Source: Algibacter miyuki (GTDB taxonomy: Bacteria > Bacteroidota > Bacteroidia > Flavobacteriales > Flavobacteriaceae). From it: a stretch of 64,000 bases of DNA. The position numbers and the translations under genes were made by a program. Within the stretch, counting starts at the first letter, position 1, and every line of letters begins with the position of its first letter. The DNA lies in the NCBI RefSeq assembly GCF_030409805.1, contig NZ_JAUFQP010000013.1, positions 62,001-126,000 on the forward strand, in the 5' to 3' direction. Below, in pieces: positions 1-8,464 of this stretch. The notes under the pieces are model-generated. The model ran no database searches. It was not told where the DNA came from and saw nothing but the letters and a program-made list of their open reading frames with translations.

Positions 1-596
1 TTGTTCCAATCAAAAGATCTTAACATGGCTTTAGGAGCCATTCCTTTGGCGTTTGCGTCAGCACCTTTGCCTATAAGCGTACCTGCAACGTGTGTGGCAT
101 GGTCACTGATTGGTCCAAAAACGGGAGTGTTTATAAACTCCGGGAAAACAACACGAGATTCTGGATTTTTTTGACTGTCTCCAAATTCATCATGTGTTCC
201 TAGGACGCTTTCTTCGTCCCAAACTCCGATATTCATGTTAGTTCCGTCTAAATTTAAACTTAGACTTCCATTCGTTTGTAATCTGGCTGTTTTGGTAGAT
301 TTAGCACTATTTAAATTATGCGTAGTTCTATAAACAGGATTACCATTTACAATATCGTAAATGTTATATGTTTTACCTTTTTCTTTAATACTTCTATTAG
401 AGGTGTTGTTATTCTTTAAGTATTCAGATATTTTTTTATCTCTTATCAGAAAGTTGATTTTTAACTTTTCTTTTAGTTGACTTATAGCATCTGTATCATA
501 ATTTTTAATGATATTTTTTCTTTCCGAATCTGATTGTCCAATAGATGATAGACTAATTAAGCTTAGTGAGAAAAAAAGGAGTATATTTTTTTTCAT
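1..596 (-). CDS. S8 (subtilisin-like) serine peptidase, N-terminal part, cut by window edge
   Basis: The 198 residues visible begin with a signal peptide (MKKNILLFFSLSLISLSSIGQ), so the protein is exported. After a propeptide-like stretch come IGVWDEE (catalytic Asp block, near residue 118) and SDHATHVAGTLIGKG (catalytic His block, near residue 163; the usual HGTHVAG reads HATHVAG). The Ser block lies outside the window. Family knowledge: secreted flavobacterial S8 peptidases of this kind usually carry a C-terminal type IX secretion signal, which cannot be seen here. It follows a SusC/SusD pair but a terminator-like hairpin separates them, so it may be only partly co-transcribed. Its presence suggests that the neighbouring transporters import peptides or protein fragments (inference). 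Confidence 0.85.
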   Translation of the reverse strand, partial: MKKNILLFFSLSLISLSSIGQSDSERKNIIKNYDTDAISQLKEKLKINFLIRDKKISEYLKNNNTSNRSIKEKGKTYNIYDIVNGNPVYRTTHNLNSAKSTKTARLQTNGSLSLNLDGTNMNIGVWDEESVLGTHDEFGDSQKNPESRVVFPEFINTPVFGPISDHATHVAGTLIGKGADANAKGMAPKAMLRSFDWN

Positions 597-651
597 GTTT
601 TATAGGTTTATGTACTATATTAATAAGCGCTTAATCCAATATGCATTTATG

Positions 652-687
652 AAAAAAATAGGGTAGTTGCTTTATAAACTACCCTAT
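652..687 (-). terminator. Rho-independent terminator after susD-like gene
   Basis: A 10-bp perfect stem (658-667 with 678-687, ATAGGGTAGT) and a 10-nt loop are followed on the minus strand by seven T (652-658). It sits 40 nt past the stop of the SusD-like gene and before the S8 peptidase, so it should end or weaken transcription into the peptidase. Confidence 0.8.
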
Positions 688-728
688 GCTTTAATTACAA
701 CTTCAATAATTTATTAAATAAAAGTATT

Positions 729-2201
729 TTAGTTGTTAATGCTTTCATCAATGTTCGGGTTGGCATCAATTTCTGTTTGAGGTATTTTTAAGAAAAACAG
801 TTCACTATCAGCAGGAACACTGATTGGTACTCTGTGTTCTGGTGAAGTTCTATTGATAGGTAAACTATATCTTTTTGCATCGAACCATTCAACACCTATT
901 TCTCCGTATAACTCTTTACGTCTTTCGAATAAAATTTCATCTAATAAATCTTGACCTGTATTGCTCGATATAACGGCATTAGGATCTCTGTCTGATTGTA
1001 GAGCGAACAATGTATTTCTAGCTACATCTTCATTTCCCATATGGTATTGAGCCTCAGCATCAATTAATACCATTTCAGATTTTCTCATAAGTGGTGCGTC
1101 CGAATCAAAAGCGAAAGCGAATTTGGTAAATATGTATTGTCTGTAAGGTATTGCTGTAGGACCATAATAATCTTTAACAAATGTGTTTCTAATGTCTGAA
1201 GCAGTAAATTTTTCAGCAAACAAACGGTTTCCATAAGCTCCTTGGTATGATAAATTCAAATGGTCAGTGATTACACCTGGAGTTGTTACCCAGTAATATG
1301 CTGATTCATTTGCACCATCTTGGTATAATGCCCAAAGCCATTCATCATCTTGCATGTCGCTAAAACCAGCTCCCCAGTTTGAAGAAACTACGGCAGAAGC
1401 AGGATCGCCACCATATGCTGCTTTTGCAGCGTCTGAAGCACCTTGCCAGTCATCTTGAGTCACCAATAAAACACGTGCTAAAATCCCTTGAGCTACAGCT
1501 TTGTTAATATAACTTTTACCTAATCGAGTGGTTGGTAAATCAATAATAGCTTCTTTTAAATCTTTTAAGATAGAAGCATAGAATTCACTTAATGGAACAG
1601 GAGCGTTTCCTTCAGATGAGCCACTAGCCTTACTTGAATATAAAGGTAAACGTTCTATAGTTCTGTCGTTATTATAATTAGGAGCAAACTCTAACGCGAT
1701 TTGAAAATGGTGATATGCACGTATTGTTTTTCCAATTGCAATAAATTCTTTTTTAACTGTTTCGTCAAAATTGCTTTCTTCAACACCTGTGATTAAAGTG
1801 TTAGCATAATTAACTGATTGATAGTTGAAAAACCATGAGAATATAGTTCTTCTGTACGTTGGTTCTCTATTTTCATGAGCATAATCAAAACGAAAATGTG
1901 TTGAGCCTAAACCAACGTCACTTCCTTTAATCATTCTAGCAAAATACATTGAGTATAAACCTCCACTATCTGGAGACGAATTATTTTCTCCATCTGTGAT
2001 ATCGTCATCCCATTGGCCTTTATAATTGGCATAAATACCAGATATAAATGCTTGAGTGATTTCTTTACTAGTGAATACGATTGATTCGTTTATTCCTGCT
2101 GTATTTGTTGGTTCTTCTAAAAAATCTTCTGAACAACTAGTAAAAACTAGTGTTAAAAGTAGCATGTATACGCCGCTTTTTAATATATTATTTTTTTTCA
2201 T
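729..2201 (-). CDS. SusD/RagB-family nutrient-binding outer-membrane lipoprotein
   Basis: 490 residues. The N-terminus is a lipoprotein signal with lipid-attachment Cys23 (LVFTSC), followed by SEDFLEE. That acidic stretch fits the Bacteroidetes lipoprotein export signal for surface display. The rest fits the RagB/SusD fold: alpha-helical TPR-like core with aromatic-rich stretches, and a C-terminal part containing KSEMVLIDAEAQYHMG and LLDEILFERRKELYGE, both typical of the family. It starts 11 nt after the SusC-like gene and is surely co-transcribed with it. Family role: lid over the SusC barrel that binds substrate outside the cell. The ligand cannot be read from sequence; the nearby S8 peptidase favours peptides over glycans, but this is inference. 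Confidence 0.93.
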   Translation of the reverse strand: MKKNNILKSGVYMLLLTLVFTSCSEDFLEEPTNTAGINESIVFTSKEITQAFISGIYANYKGQWDDDITDGENNSSPDSGGLYSMYFARMIKGSDVGLGSTHFRFDYAHENREPTYRRTIFSWFFNYQSVNYANTLITGVEESNFDETVKKEFIAIGKTIRAYHHFQIALEFAPNYNNDRTIERLPLYSSKASGSSEGNAPVPLSEFYASILKDLKEAIIDLPTTRLGKSYINKAVAQGILARVLLVTQDDWQGASDAAKAAYGGDPASAVVSSNWGAGFSDMQDDEWLWALYQDGANESAYYWVTTPGVITDHLNLSYQGAYGNRLFAEKFTASDIRNTFVKDYYGPTAIPYRQYIFTKFAFAFDSDAPLMRKSEMVLIDAEAQYHMGNEDVARNTLFALQSDRDPNAVISSNTGQDLLDEILFERRKELYGEIGVEWFDAKRYSLPINRTSPEHRVPISVPADSELFFLKIPQTEIDANPNIDESINN

Positions 2202-2212
2202 TTTTTCTTTTT

Positions 2213-5200
2213 TTAAAATTCAATATTAACCCCTATAGCAGTAGTAGACTGTAATGGTGATCTTGCATTAGTAACACCGCTAAAAGCCTGTTCTGGTTCA
2301 ATGCCTTCATGTGATTGCCATGTGAATACATTATCAGCTTGTAGATATAATCTAAGTTTGCTTAAGCCTGTTTTTGCTAAAGTAGCTTGAGGTAAACTAT
2401 ATCCAATAGTTAAACTTTTTAATCTAACATAATCATTTTTGAATAAGTACTGAGTTGATTGTGATGCGTGGTTGTTATTAGAAGCTAATAATAGAGGAAC
2501 ATCTGTGATGTCTCCTGGGTTTTGCCATGCCTTAAAGTTATCAGGGTGCGCAGAGCCTCCTGGAGAACTAAAACCATTCATAAGACCAGAGTAATCTGTG
2601 TCTAATAAGTAAGCGCCAAAACTGTAGTTTAATAACATACCTAAATCAAATTGTTTGTATGTTATTGAGTTAGTAAAACCACCAATTACACTAGGTAAAG
2701 ACGATTTGTCTTGTTCATATCTTGTTGCGTCAGCGTAAACTTTTGTAGTTTCTCTTCCTGTAACTTCACCTTCTGAGTCGGTAATATCTTTATACCACAT
2801 ACCAAAACCATCCGCAGGATCTACTCCAGCATAGTCTCTAAGGTAAAAGTCAAATAAAGAATTTCCTTCTTTCCATAATTTGGTTCCGCTAATAAATTGG
2901 TCTTGTGTAAGTTCTTTAATCTCGTTTTTGTCAAATGAGAAGTTTAATCCTGCATTCCAAGTGAAATTATCATTGCTAACAATATTTGAGTTTAAAGAGA
3001 ATTCCCAACCATAATTTCTTAAAGTACCGTTGTTAGTTCTAATTTGTTTTACTCCTGTTGATGGTGAAAGAGGAACGTCGTATATTAACGCTTTTGACTC
3101 TTTATTGTAGTAATCAACACTACCATAAAGCTTTCCGTTGAATAATTCAAAATCTACACCAAAATTAGTAGAAGCTGTTTTTTCCCATGACAATAAAGGA
3201 TCTACAACACCTTCTAATAAAAGTCCTGAATTTCCTTCATTAGTATAACCTGATTGAAAAATAGATTGGTAAGGGAAAAGACCAATACCCCTATTGTTTC
3301 CTAGTTCTCCATATGATGCTCTTAGTTTTAAGTCAGTTATTACGTTACTATCTTCTAAGAAAGCTTCGTTAGACACTATCCAACTACCACCAGTAGAAAA
3401 GAAGTTACCCCATCTTGTATCTGTTGCAAAACGCGTTGAACCATCTCGTCTTCCAGAGAATTCTAAATAGTAAGTTTTGTCAAAGTTATAAGCTACTCTA
3501 GCTAAATAACTATTTATTCTTTCGGTAATTTTTAATCCTCCTACACCTTCTGGTGTAGATGCATCACCAAGTTGTCCTTGTCCTGGTAAAAAACCTGTAG
3601 CTTGACTTCTTAAATCACTTGTAGTGCTTGTGTAGGCTTCGGTTATAGCGTCTATAGATATGTTGTTTTTACCAAAACTTGTTTTGTAATTTAAACTCTG
3701 AATAGCGTTTAATGTTGTTAAAATGTCTCTGTTTTGTGTTACACGACCATTTACATTTGAAGCTGCTCCAATTTTGTCATCATCAAAACTATATTGATCG
3801 AATAAATAGTTTTCATAACTTAAACTTGTTTTGAATGTTAATCCTTCAGCGATGTTCATTTCGGCATAAGCATTTCCTACATAGTTACTTCTTACAATAT
3901 CTTCTTTTCCTAATAATAAAGAAGCGTGAATACTTTCTCCACTGTAAACAGGTCTAGAACTATTTATTACTTGTCCTGAAACGATCCCATTACCTGTGTC
4001 ATAAATTAGACCTCCTTCGACATCTTTTACAAATGCTCCATTTGCGTCTCTAGCATATACTGGGTAAATACTAGATATACCATATATCCAAGTTATTGCT
4101 TGGGTTGTACTACCTGAGGTTTGATCTGGTGTTCCCGATTTAGATCTAGAAAAACTATTATTGATACCAACTTTTAACCAATCTTTTACTTGAGATTCTA
4201 CGTTCAATCTTGTTGATACTCTTTCAAAATCTGAAGTTATAACAGGTCCATCTTCATTTAAATAATCTAAAGAGAAGAAATATGTTGTTTTGTCACCACC
4301 ACCAGAAATGTTAAGGTTATGGTTTACTCTTGTAACGTTATTGTTAAATACTTGTTCCTCCCAATCTGTATCCCATAATAATGAGGCTCCTGATACTAAG
4401 TTTCCGTTAGCGTCTATTGGGTTAGATACATTGTATGGATTGTAACCTAAGTAATCTGTTAAGTTTGCAGTTGCATTCGTTGCTGCATCAGATGAAGATT
4501 GTCCTGAGATGTATTGATTAGAGTTCTTAAGAGCTTGCCATGTTAGTTTCATGTAATCTTCACTACCTACTAAATCATGAATTCCTTCAGTGTTTTTAGA
4601 AACACCAAATTGAGATCGAATACTTACTAATGGCTCTGTATTTCTTTTACCTTTTTTAGTGTTAATTAAAATAACACCGTTAGCACCTCTAGATCCGTAT
4701 AATGATGTTGATGATGCATCTTTAAGAACAGATATTGATTCAATCTGATCTTGACTTATCGTATTTAAATTTCCGTTAAAAGCTGACCCATCTAATATAA
4801 TAAGAGGAGCTTGATCGGCGTTTATACTAGAGAAACCTCTAATTCTGATGTCAGGGTTGTTACCCGGTTGCCCACCAGCTGTTAGTAAGTTAACACCAGG
4901 AACAGAACCTTGTAGAGCTCTTAATGGAGATGTTGCTTGCTGCGAGCTAATAGTTTCTGATGATACAACACCGACAGCTCCAACGATTGATTCTCTTGTT
5001 TGAGTCCCGTATGCTACAATTACAACTTCTTCTAAAGCAGCTGCATCTTCTTGCATTGTTACATTAACAGTGTTAGATTGTCCAACTTTAACTTCTGTAC
5101 TAGCGTATCCAACAAAACTTACAACAAGAGTTCCTCCTGTATTGGCTTTTAATGAATATCTTCCGTCGAAGTCAGATGATGTACCTGTAGAAGTACCTTT

Positions 5201-5338
5201 TAATAAGACTGTTGCTCCAGGTAATGGTAGTCCAGAACCGTCTGAAATTACCCCTGAAATTGTCTTTTCTTGTGCGAACGTAAGTTGCACAACAAACGCT
5301 AATAATAGCGTTAGCATTCCGCTCAATTTTGTTTTCAT
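2213..5338 (-). CDS. SusC/RagA-family TonB-linked outer-membrane transporter
   Basis: 1041 residues from ATG 5338. Signal peptide (ends TFAQ), carboxypeptidase-regulatory-like domain (about 25-100, GLPLPGATVLLKGTSTGTS), a TonB-box-like stretch ALEEVVIVAYGTQ, plug domain with IRIRGFSSINADQAPLIILDG and the SLYGSRGANGVILINTKKG signature of SusC proteins, then a beta-barrel ending in IEF. A longer reading from a TTG at 5368 is rejected because it would begin inside the -7 promoter element. It imports large ligands across the outer membrane using TonB energy with the SusD partner 11 nt downstream. Its first ~80 codons and 5' UTR are strikingly like those of the second SusC in this window, pointing to duplication or gene conversion. 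Confidence 0.95.
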   Translation of the reverse strand: MKTKLSGMLTLLLAFVVQLTFAQEKTISGVISDGSGLPLPGATVLLKGTSTGTSSDFDGRYSLKANTGGTLVVSFVGYASTEVKVGQSNTVNVTMQEDAAALEEVVIVAYGTQTRESIVGAVGVVSSETISSQQATSPLRALQGSVPGVNLLTAGGQPGNNPDIRIRGFSSINADQAPLIILDGSAFNGNLNTISQDQIESISVLKDASSTSLYGSRGANGVILINTKKGKRNTEPLVSIRSQFGVSKNTEGIHDLVGSEDYMKLTWQALKNSNQYISGQSSSDAATNATANLTDYLGYNPYNVSNPIDANGNLVSGASLLWDTDWEEQVFNNNVTRVNHNLNISGGGDKTTYFFSLDYLNEDGPVITSDFERVSTRLNVESQVKDWLKVGINNSFSRSKSGTPDQTSGSTTQAITWIYGISSIYPVYARDANGAFVKDVEGGLIYDTGNGIVSGQVINSSRPVYSGESIHASLLLGKEDIVRSNYVGNAYAEMNIAEGLTFKTSLSYENYLFDQYSFDDDKIGAASNVNGRVTQNRDILTTLNAIQSLNYKTSFGKNNISIDAITEAYTSTTSDLRSQATGFLPGQGQLGDASTPEGVGGLKITERINSYLARVAYNFDKTYYLEFSGRRDGSTRFATDTRWGNFFSTGGSWIVSNEAFLEDSNVITDLKLRASYGELGNNRGIGLFPYQSIFQSGYTNEGNSGLLLEGVVDPLLSWEKTASTNFGVDFELFNGKLYGSVDYYNKESKALIYDVPLSPSTGVKQIRTNNGTLRNYGWEFSLNSNIVSNDNFTWNAGLNFSFDKNEIKELTQDQFISGTKLWKEGNSLFDFYLRDYAGVDPADGFGMWYKDITDSEGEVTGRETTKVYADATRYEQDKSSLPSVIGGFTNSITYKQFDLGMLLNYSFGAYLLDTDYSGLMNGFSSPGGSAHPDNFKAWQNPGDITDVPLLLASNNNHASQSTQYLFKNDYVRLKSLTIGYSLPQATLAKTGLSKLRLYLQADNVFTWQSHEGIEPEQAFSGVTNARSPLQSTTAIGVNIEF

Positions 5339-5365
5339 TTTAAAATTATTTGAATTAGTCAACGC

Positions 5366-5396
5366 CAAAAATCACAATAAAAAGTTAATAAAACAA
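5366..5396 (-). promoter_or_regulatory. Bacteroidetes-type promoter of the second susC-like gene
   Basis: On the minus strand TTG (5396-5394), 20 nt, then GATTTTTG (5373-5366), one base from the phylum consensus TAnnTTTG. It lies 27 nt above ATG 5338. The same elements with identical 20-nt spacing precede the other susC gene (11744-11774), which supports both the promoter and the chosen starts. Confidence 0.7.
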
Positions 5397-5768
5397 TAAA
5401 TAATGGTTAAAATTCGCTTTTTAGATGTGAATTTTAACGAAATTTCGGATAAACACTAAAAATCTGTAGTTGTTTTAGAGGTGTCTTAGAATTTCGTGCT
5501 TTAAATTATGTATTTCGTAATGTAGCGCTGTAGAGTTTGTTTAATAATGTAGTGTTTGCGCTGTAGTAACTTGTTTTTGTTAGATAGAAGGTGGTTTTAT
5601 TGATTTTTTTTTGAATACCCTTTTAATTGATTTATTTAAATATTGTTCTAATGTTAATAGATAATATGCGTTCGGAATTTGTTGAATTTCAAAAATTAAA
5701 GTTTTTTATATTTTTACAGGACTTTTAGGTTGAATTAGAAGCTTTTGCCAAATAAGGAAGTTTTGGGC
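5397..5768. other. AT-rich intergenic stretch between two Sus operons
   Basis: No coding sequence is supported. The 9-mer GCGCTGTAG occurs twice (5525-5533 and 5558-5566, 33 bp apart, same orientation), which might be paired regulator sites upstream of the SusC promoter. Nothing else stands out. Confidence 0.5.
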
Positions 5769-5804
5769 AAAAAAAAAGAGGCTGCCTTTTCAGGTAGCCT
5801 CTTT
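5769..5804 (-). terminator. Rho-independent terminator of the susC-susD-lipoprotein operon
   Basis: Arms 5775-5786 and 5793-5804 pair over 12 bp (one G-T) around loop TTTTCA. On the minus strand a run of nine T follows (5777-5769). It lies 26 nt after the stop of the 389-residue lipoprotein gene. Confidence 0.88.
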
Positions 5805-5829
5805 AAAAATGAAATTAAGGTGTTTGATA

Positions 5830-6999
5830 TTATTTAACTTGAGCTTCGCCAAATTCAATAGCAATCTCTGTTAAAGTGGTTCCTCCATTTGTAGTGGTGA
5901 TATCTCCAATTTTAATCATGCCGTATTCAGTAACGTTTATATCAGGTTCTCCTTCTTCTTGAACAAGACGGGTTATTTTATAAACGTATAAATCTCCTTT
6001 TGCAGTGCTGTCGAATCCTGTTTCTTTTGTTCCAGCATCGTAAAGTCTTTTAGCAATAAGTAAATCTTTTTCAGCATACAGTTTGTCTACAGTATTATAG
6101 TCGTCGCTTTCTCCTGATAAATCTCCAACTTTTACAAAATCAATAGCAGTTGTACCTTCTTTTTCAAATCCTGAAGGACTTTTAAATTTAATTTCAGCCG
6201 AATCAGTATTTGAGTCTGTGTAAGAAGTGGCAGTATCTAAACTTAGTTTGTTTTTAGAAAGGTCTGAGCTTAATACCACTTTATTACTTGTTTCAAAAGT
6301 TTGACTGATTATAGGTATGTATGTTTCAAGTGAGTCTGTTAAAGTTCCACTTGTTGCTATAAATCGGTAATACAGGGTGTCTTTTACTTTTAAGTTATAG
6401 CCATAAGACGCATCTGTGAAATTAGTAAAAATAATTTCGTCGCCATCAACGTTTAAAGCAGATCCAAGTGGAGTGGTAGGCGCGTAAGTTCCTTCTTTTC
6501 CATTCTTCCATTCTAAAGATATATTATCTATTATTGCAGATTTTGTAGAGGCTTCAAATATTAAAGTATCCTCTACTGCAGTGTTATAGATAATGGCATC
6601 TAAACCTTTTTCAAGAGAAAGTGCTTTAGTGATTTTTACATTAAAGTCTTTTGAATAAGGGTTTCCATTAGAAAGTGTAGAAACAACATTAATATCAATG
6701 CCGTCTTTTTCATTACCAATTAGTGTGCCTAAAAGAGAAGAGTTGAAAGTTGCTGTTTCATTAGAAATAGCTGCATTAGCCATACTTGCTCCTTTTGTCA
6801 CCAGCATATCTGTTACAGTAACATTGTCTGCCGTTAGAATTGAAAATTCCATAGTGTGGTTTTCATCTAGGTTGCTTAGGCTAGATGTGTTTAATATGAT
6901 ATTAGCACCTAGGTCTGCGTAGCTAATTTCTCCCTCGTCTTCCGAGCAAGACATAAGTACACATATAGGTAGAATAAAAAATATTTTAAGTTTTTTCAT
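5830..6999 (-). CDS. Surface lipoprotein of unknown function, third gene of a SusC/SusD operon
   Basis: 389 residues. Signal peptide with lipid-attachment Cys18 (VLMSC) followed by SEDEGEI, which fits surface export. I do not recognise a named domain. The body is rich in Thr, Ser, Asp and short beta-strand-like segments (for example GYNLKVKDTLYYRFIATSGT), suggesting tandem beta-sandwich modules as in SusE/SusF-type substrate-binding lipoproteins. It begins 26 nt after the SusD-like gene and ends just before a strong terminator, so it is the last gene of a three-gene operon. The likely role is an auxiliary surface binding protein for the ligand of the adjacent transporter; this rests on position and topology only. 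Confidence 0.8.
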   Translation of the reverse strand: MKKLKIFFILPICVLMSCSEDEGEISYADLGANIILNTSSLSNLDENHTMEFSILTADNVTVTDMLVTKGASMANAAISNETATFNSSLLGTLIGNEKDGIDINVVSTLSNGNPYSKDFNVKITKALSLEKGLDAIIYNTAVEDTLIFEASTKSAIIDNISLEWKNGKEGTYAPTTPLGSALNVDGDEIIFTNFTDASYGYNLKVKDTLYYRFIATSGTLTDSLETYIPIISQTFETSNKVVLSSDLSKNKLSLDTATSYTDSNTDSAEIKFKSPSGFEKEGTTAIDFVKVGDLSGESDDYNTVDKLYAEKDLLIAKRLYDAGTKETGFDSTAKGDLYVYKITRLVQEEGEPDINVTEYGMIKIGDITTTNGGTTLTEIAIEFGEAQVK

Positions 7000-7025
7000 A
7001 ATTTGTATTTTTATGACTGTTTTAA

Positions 7026-8453
7026 TTAAAGTTTATCAAAAAATAGTTTCGTTTCTAATTCGTCTCCACCAATACTTGTACTAGCAGCGTTTACATTAGC
7101 TCCATTTAAAGAAAGTTCAACCGTTGGATATGTATATCTGTAAGGCGGTTGATCGTTAGTTGTTTCAGCATCATCAGGTGCCGTTAATAATGGGTAATCT
7201 AAACGTCTCCATTCAGTCCAAGATTCAAAACCTCTATTGTATAAGGCTAACCATTTTTGAGTTCCAATTTTCTGTTTGTAATTACCGGCAGCAGAACTAT
7301 AAGCTACACTTCCTTGTCCTAAGTAAGTATCAGCTTCGGCATCAGTTCCTCCCCAATATTTAATTGAAGCAGCAACAGCATTATTATAATTTGTTTCAGC
7401 AGTTCCAGTAATAAATTTTCTTTCGATAGCTTCTGCTAATAAAAATTCAACTTCAAAGTAAGTCATTAATGGGGCTTCTAATGTTGGGTCTTTCCCAATT
7501 TTATCAGACACGTGTGAGTATTGACTAAAAGAGTTTAGTTCTCCAGAAATACCACCTTTGTAAGCGCCATTGTATAACGTGAAGTAGTCATCTCTACGCG
7601 GATCGTTTAGTGCTGTCATCATGTCTACAATAGTGTTGGTAGGAACATAATCATCACGTCCAGATAATACTAATGCAGCATAAACAGGGTTTGTGTATGG
7701 GGCAGCAGATTCAAAAGCTAATTTCATATCATCATCAGCAGAAGTGAAAACGCCAGCAGTTACGGCCTCGCTAACAAGTGTTTTTGCTTTGGTAGGATCA
7801 GAATCGGCTATTAACATACCCATTTGAAGTTTCAAAGAGTTTGCGAATTTTAACCATTTTTCAATATCTCCATTATAAATGATATCTTCTGAAGCTGAAA
7901 AACCAACTTCATCGGTTATAAATTTATTGATTACATTATCATCTAAACGTTCTAGTAAATTATTGTAAACTACTTCTTGTTTATCAAAAATTGGGTTTAA
8001 AATATCGATATCTAATGCTTCGGTATATGGAATATCTCCAAATGTTGTTACTAAAACATAGTATGTGTAAATCTCATAAAGTTCTATAGTCGCTATTTTA
8101 TTTGTTTGCACATCTGGCAGACCTGAAACTAAGCTTTTAGATTCTTTAAAGTTTTTTAGAACATCACGGTATAAAGTTTCCCAATGAAATTCATCAATAT
8201 TCCTTGTTTTTAAATCATAATTGGCCTCATCGGTATATGTGGTTTCTGTCCAATGTTGAACAACAAGACGGAAAATATTCTCATTAACACTCGTTTCCGT
8301 CATTTGATTAAACAATTTATACTGGGCGCTTGTAAAAAGAGATGCATCGGTTGTTACAGCGAAATCTTTTTTGTTTACGTTAAGCTCTTCTAAATCTTTA
8401 GTACAAGAAAGTGCGACTAAAGCTAAAAGTGCTATTATTATATTTTTTTTCAT
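7026..8453 (-). CDS. SusD-like outer-membrane lipoprotein (SusD-like_2 type)
   Basis: 475 residues. Lipobox ALVALSC with Cys17 followed by TKDLEELN, an acidic surface-export-like signal. The sequence fits the SusD-like_2 branch: early VNKKDFAVT and QHWTETTYTDEANYD, a central YNGDIEKWLKFANSLKLQMGM helix pair, and the C-terminal ALYNRGFESWTEWRRLDYP characteristic of these proteins. The gene starts 11 nt after its SusC partner. Together they form a TonB-dependent uptake pair; the partner is of a different size class from the other SusC here, so the two pairs probably take up different ligands. The ligand is not predictable from sequence. Confidence 0.92.
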   Translation of the reverse strand: MKKNIIIALLALVALSCTKDLEELNVNKKDFAVTTDASLFTSAQYKLFNQMTETSVNENIFRLVVQHWTETTYTDEANYDLKTRNIDEFHWETLYRDVLKNFKESKSLVSGLPDVQTNKIATIELYEIYTYYVLVTTFGDIPYTEALDIDILNPIFDKQEVVYNNLLERLDDNVINKFITDEVGFSASEDIIYNGDIEKWLKFANSLKLQMGMLIADSDPTKAKTLVSEAVTAGVFTSADDDMKLAFESAAPYTNPVYAALVLSGRDDYVPTNTIVDMMTALNDPRRDDYFTLYNGAYKGGISGELNSFSQYSHVSDKIGKDPTLEAPLMTYFEVEFLLAEAIERKFITGTAETNYNNAVAASIKYWGGTDAEADTYLGQGSVAYSSAAGNYKQKIGTQKWLALYNRGFESWTEWRRLDYPLLTAPDDAETTNDQPPYRYTYPTVELSLNGANVNAASTSIGGDELETKLFFDKL

Positions 8454-8464
8454 TTTTCTATGTA

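Noticed and set aside
5070..5399. Plus-strand reading frame of 109 codons opposite the susC 5' end
   Set aside because: Shadow of the SusC coding strand; it has no promoter and crosses the minus-strand promoter.
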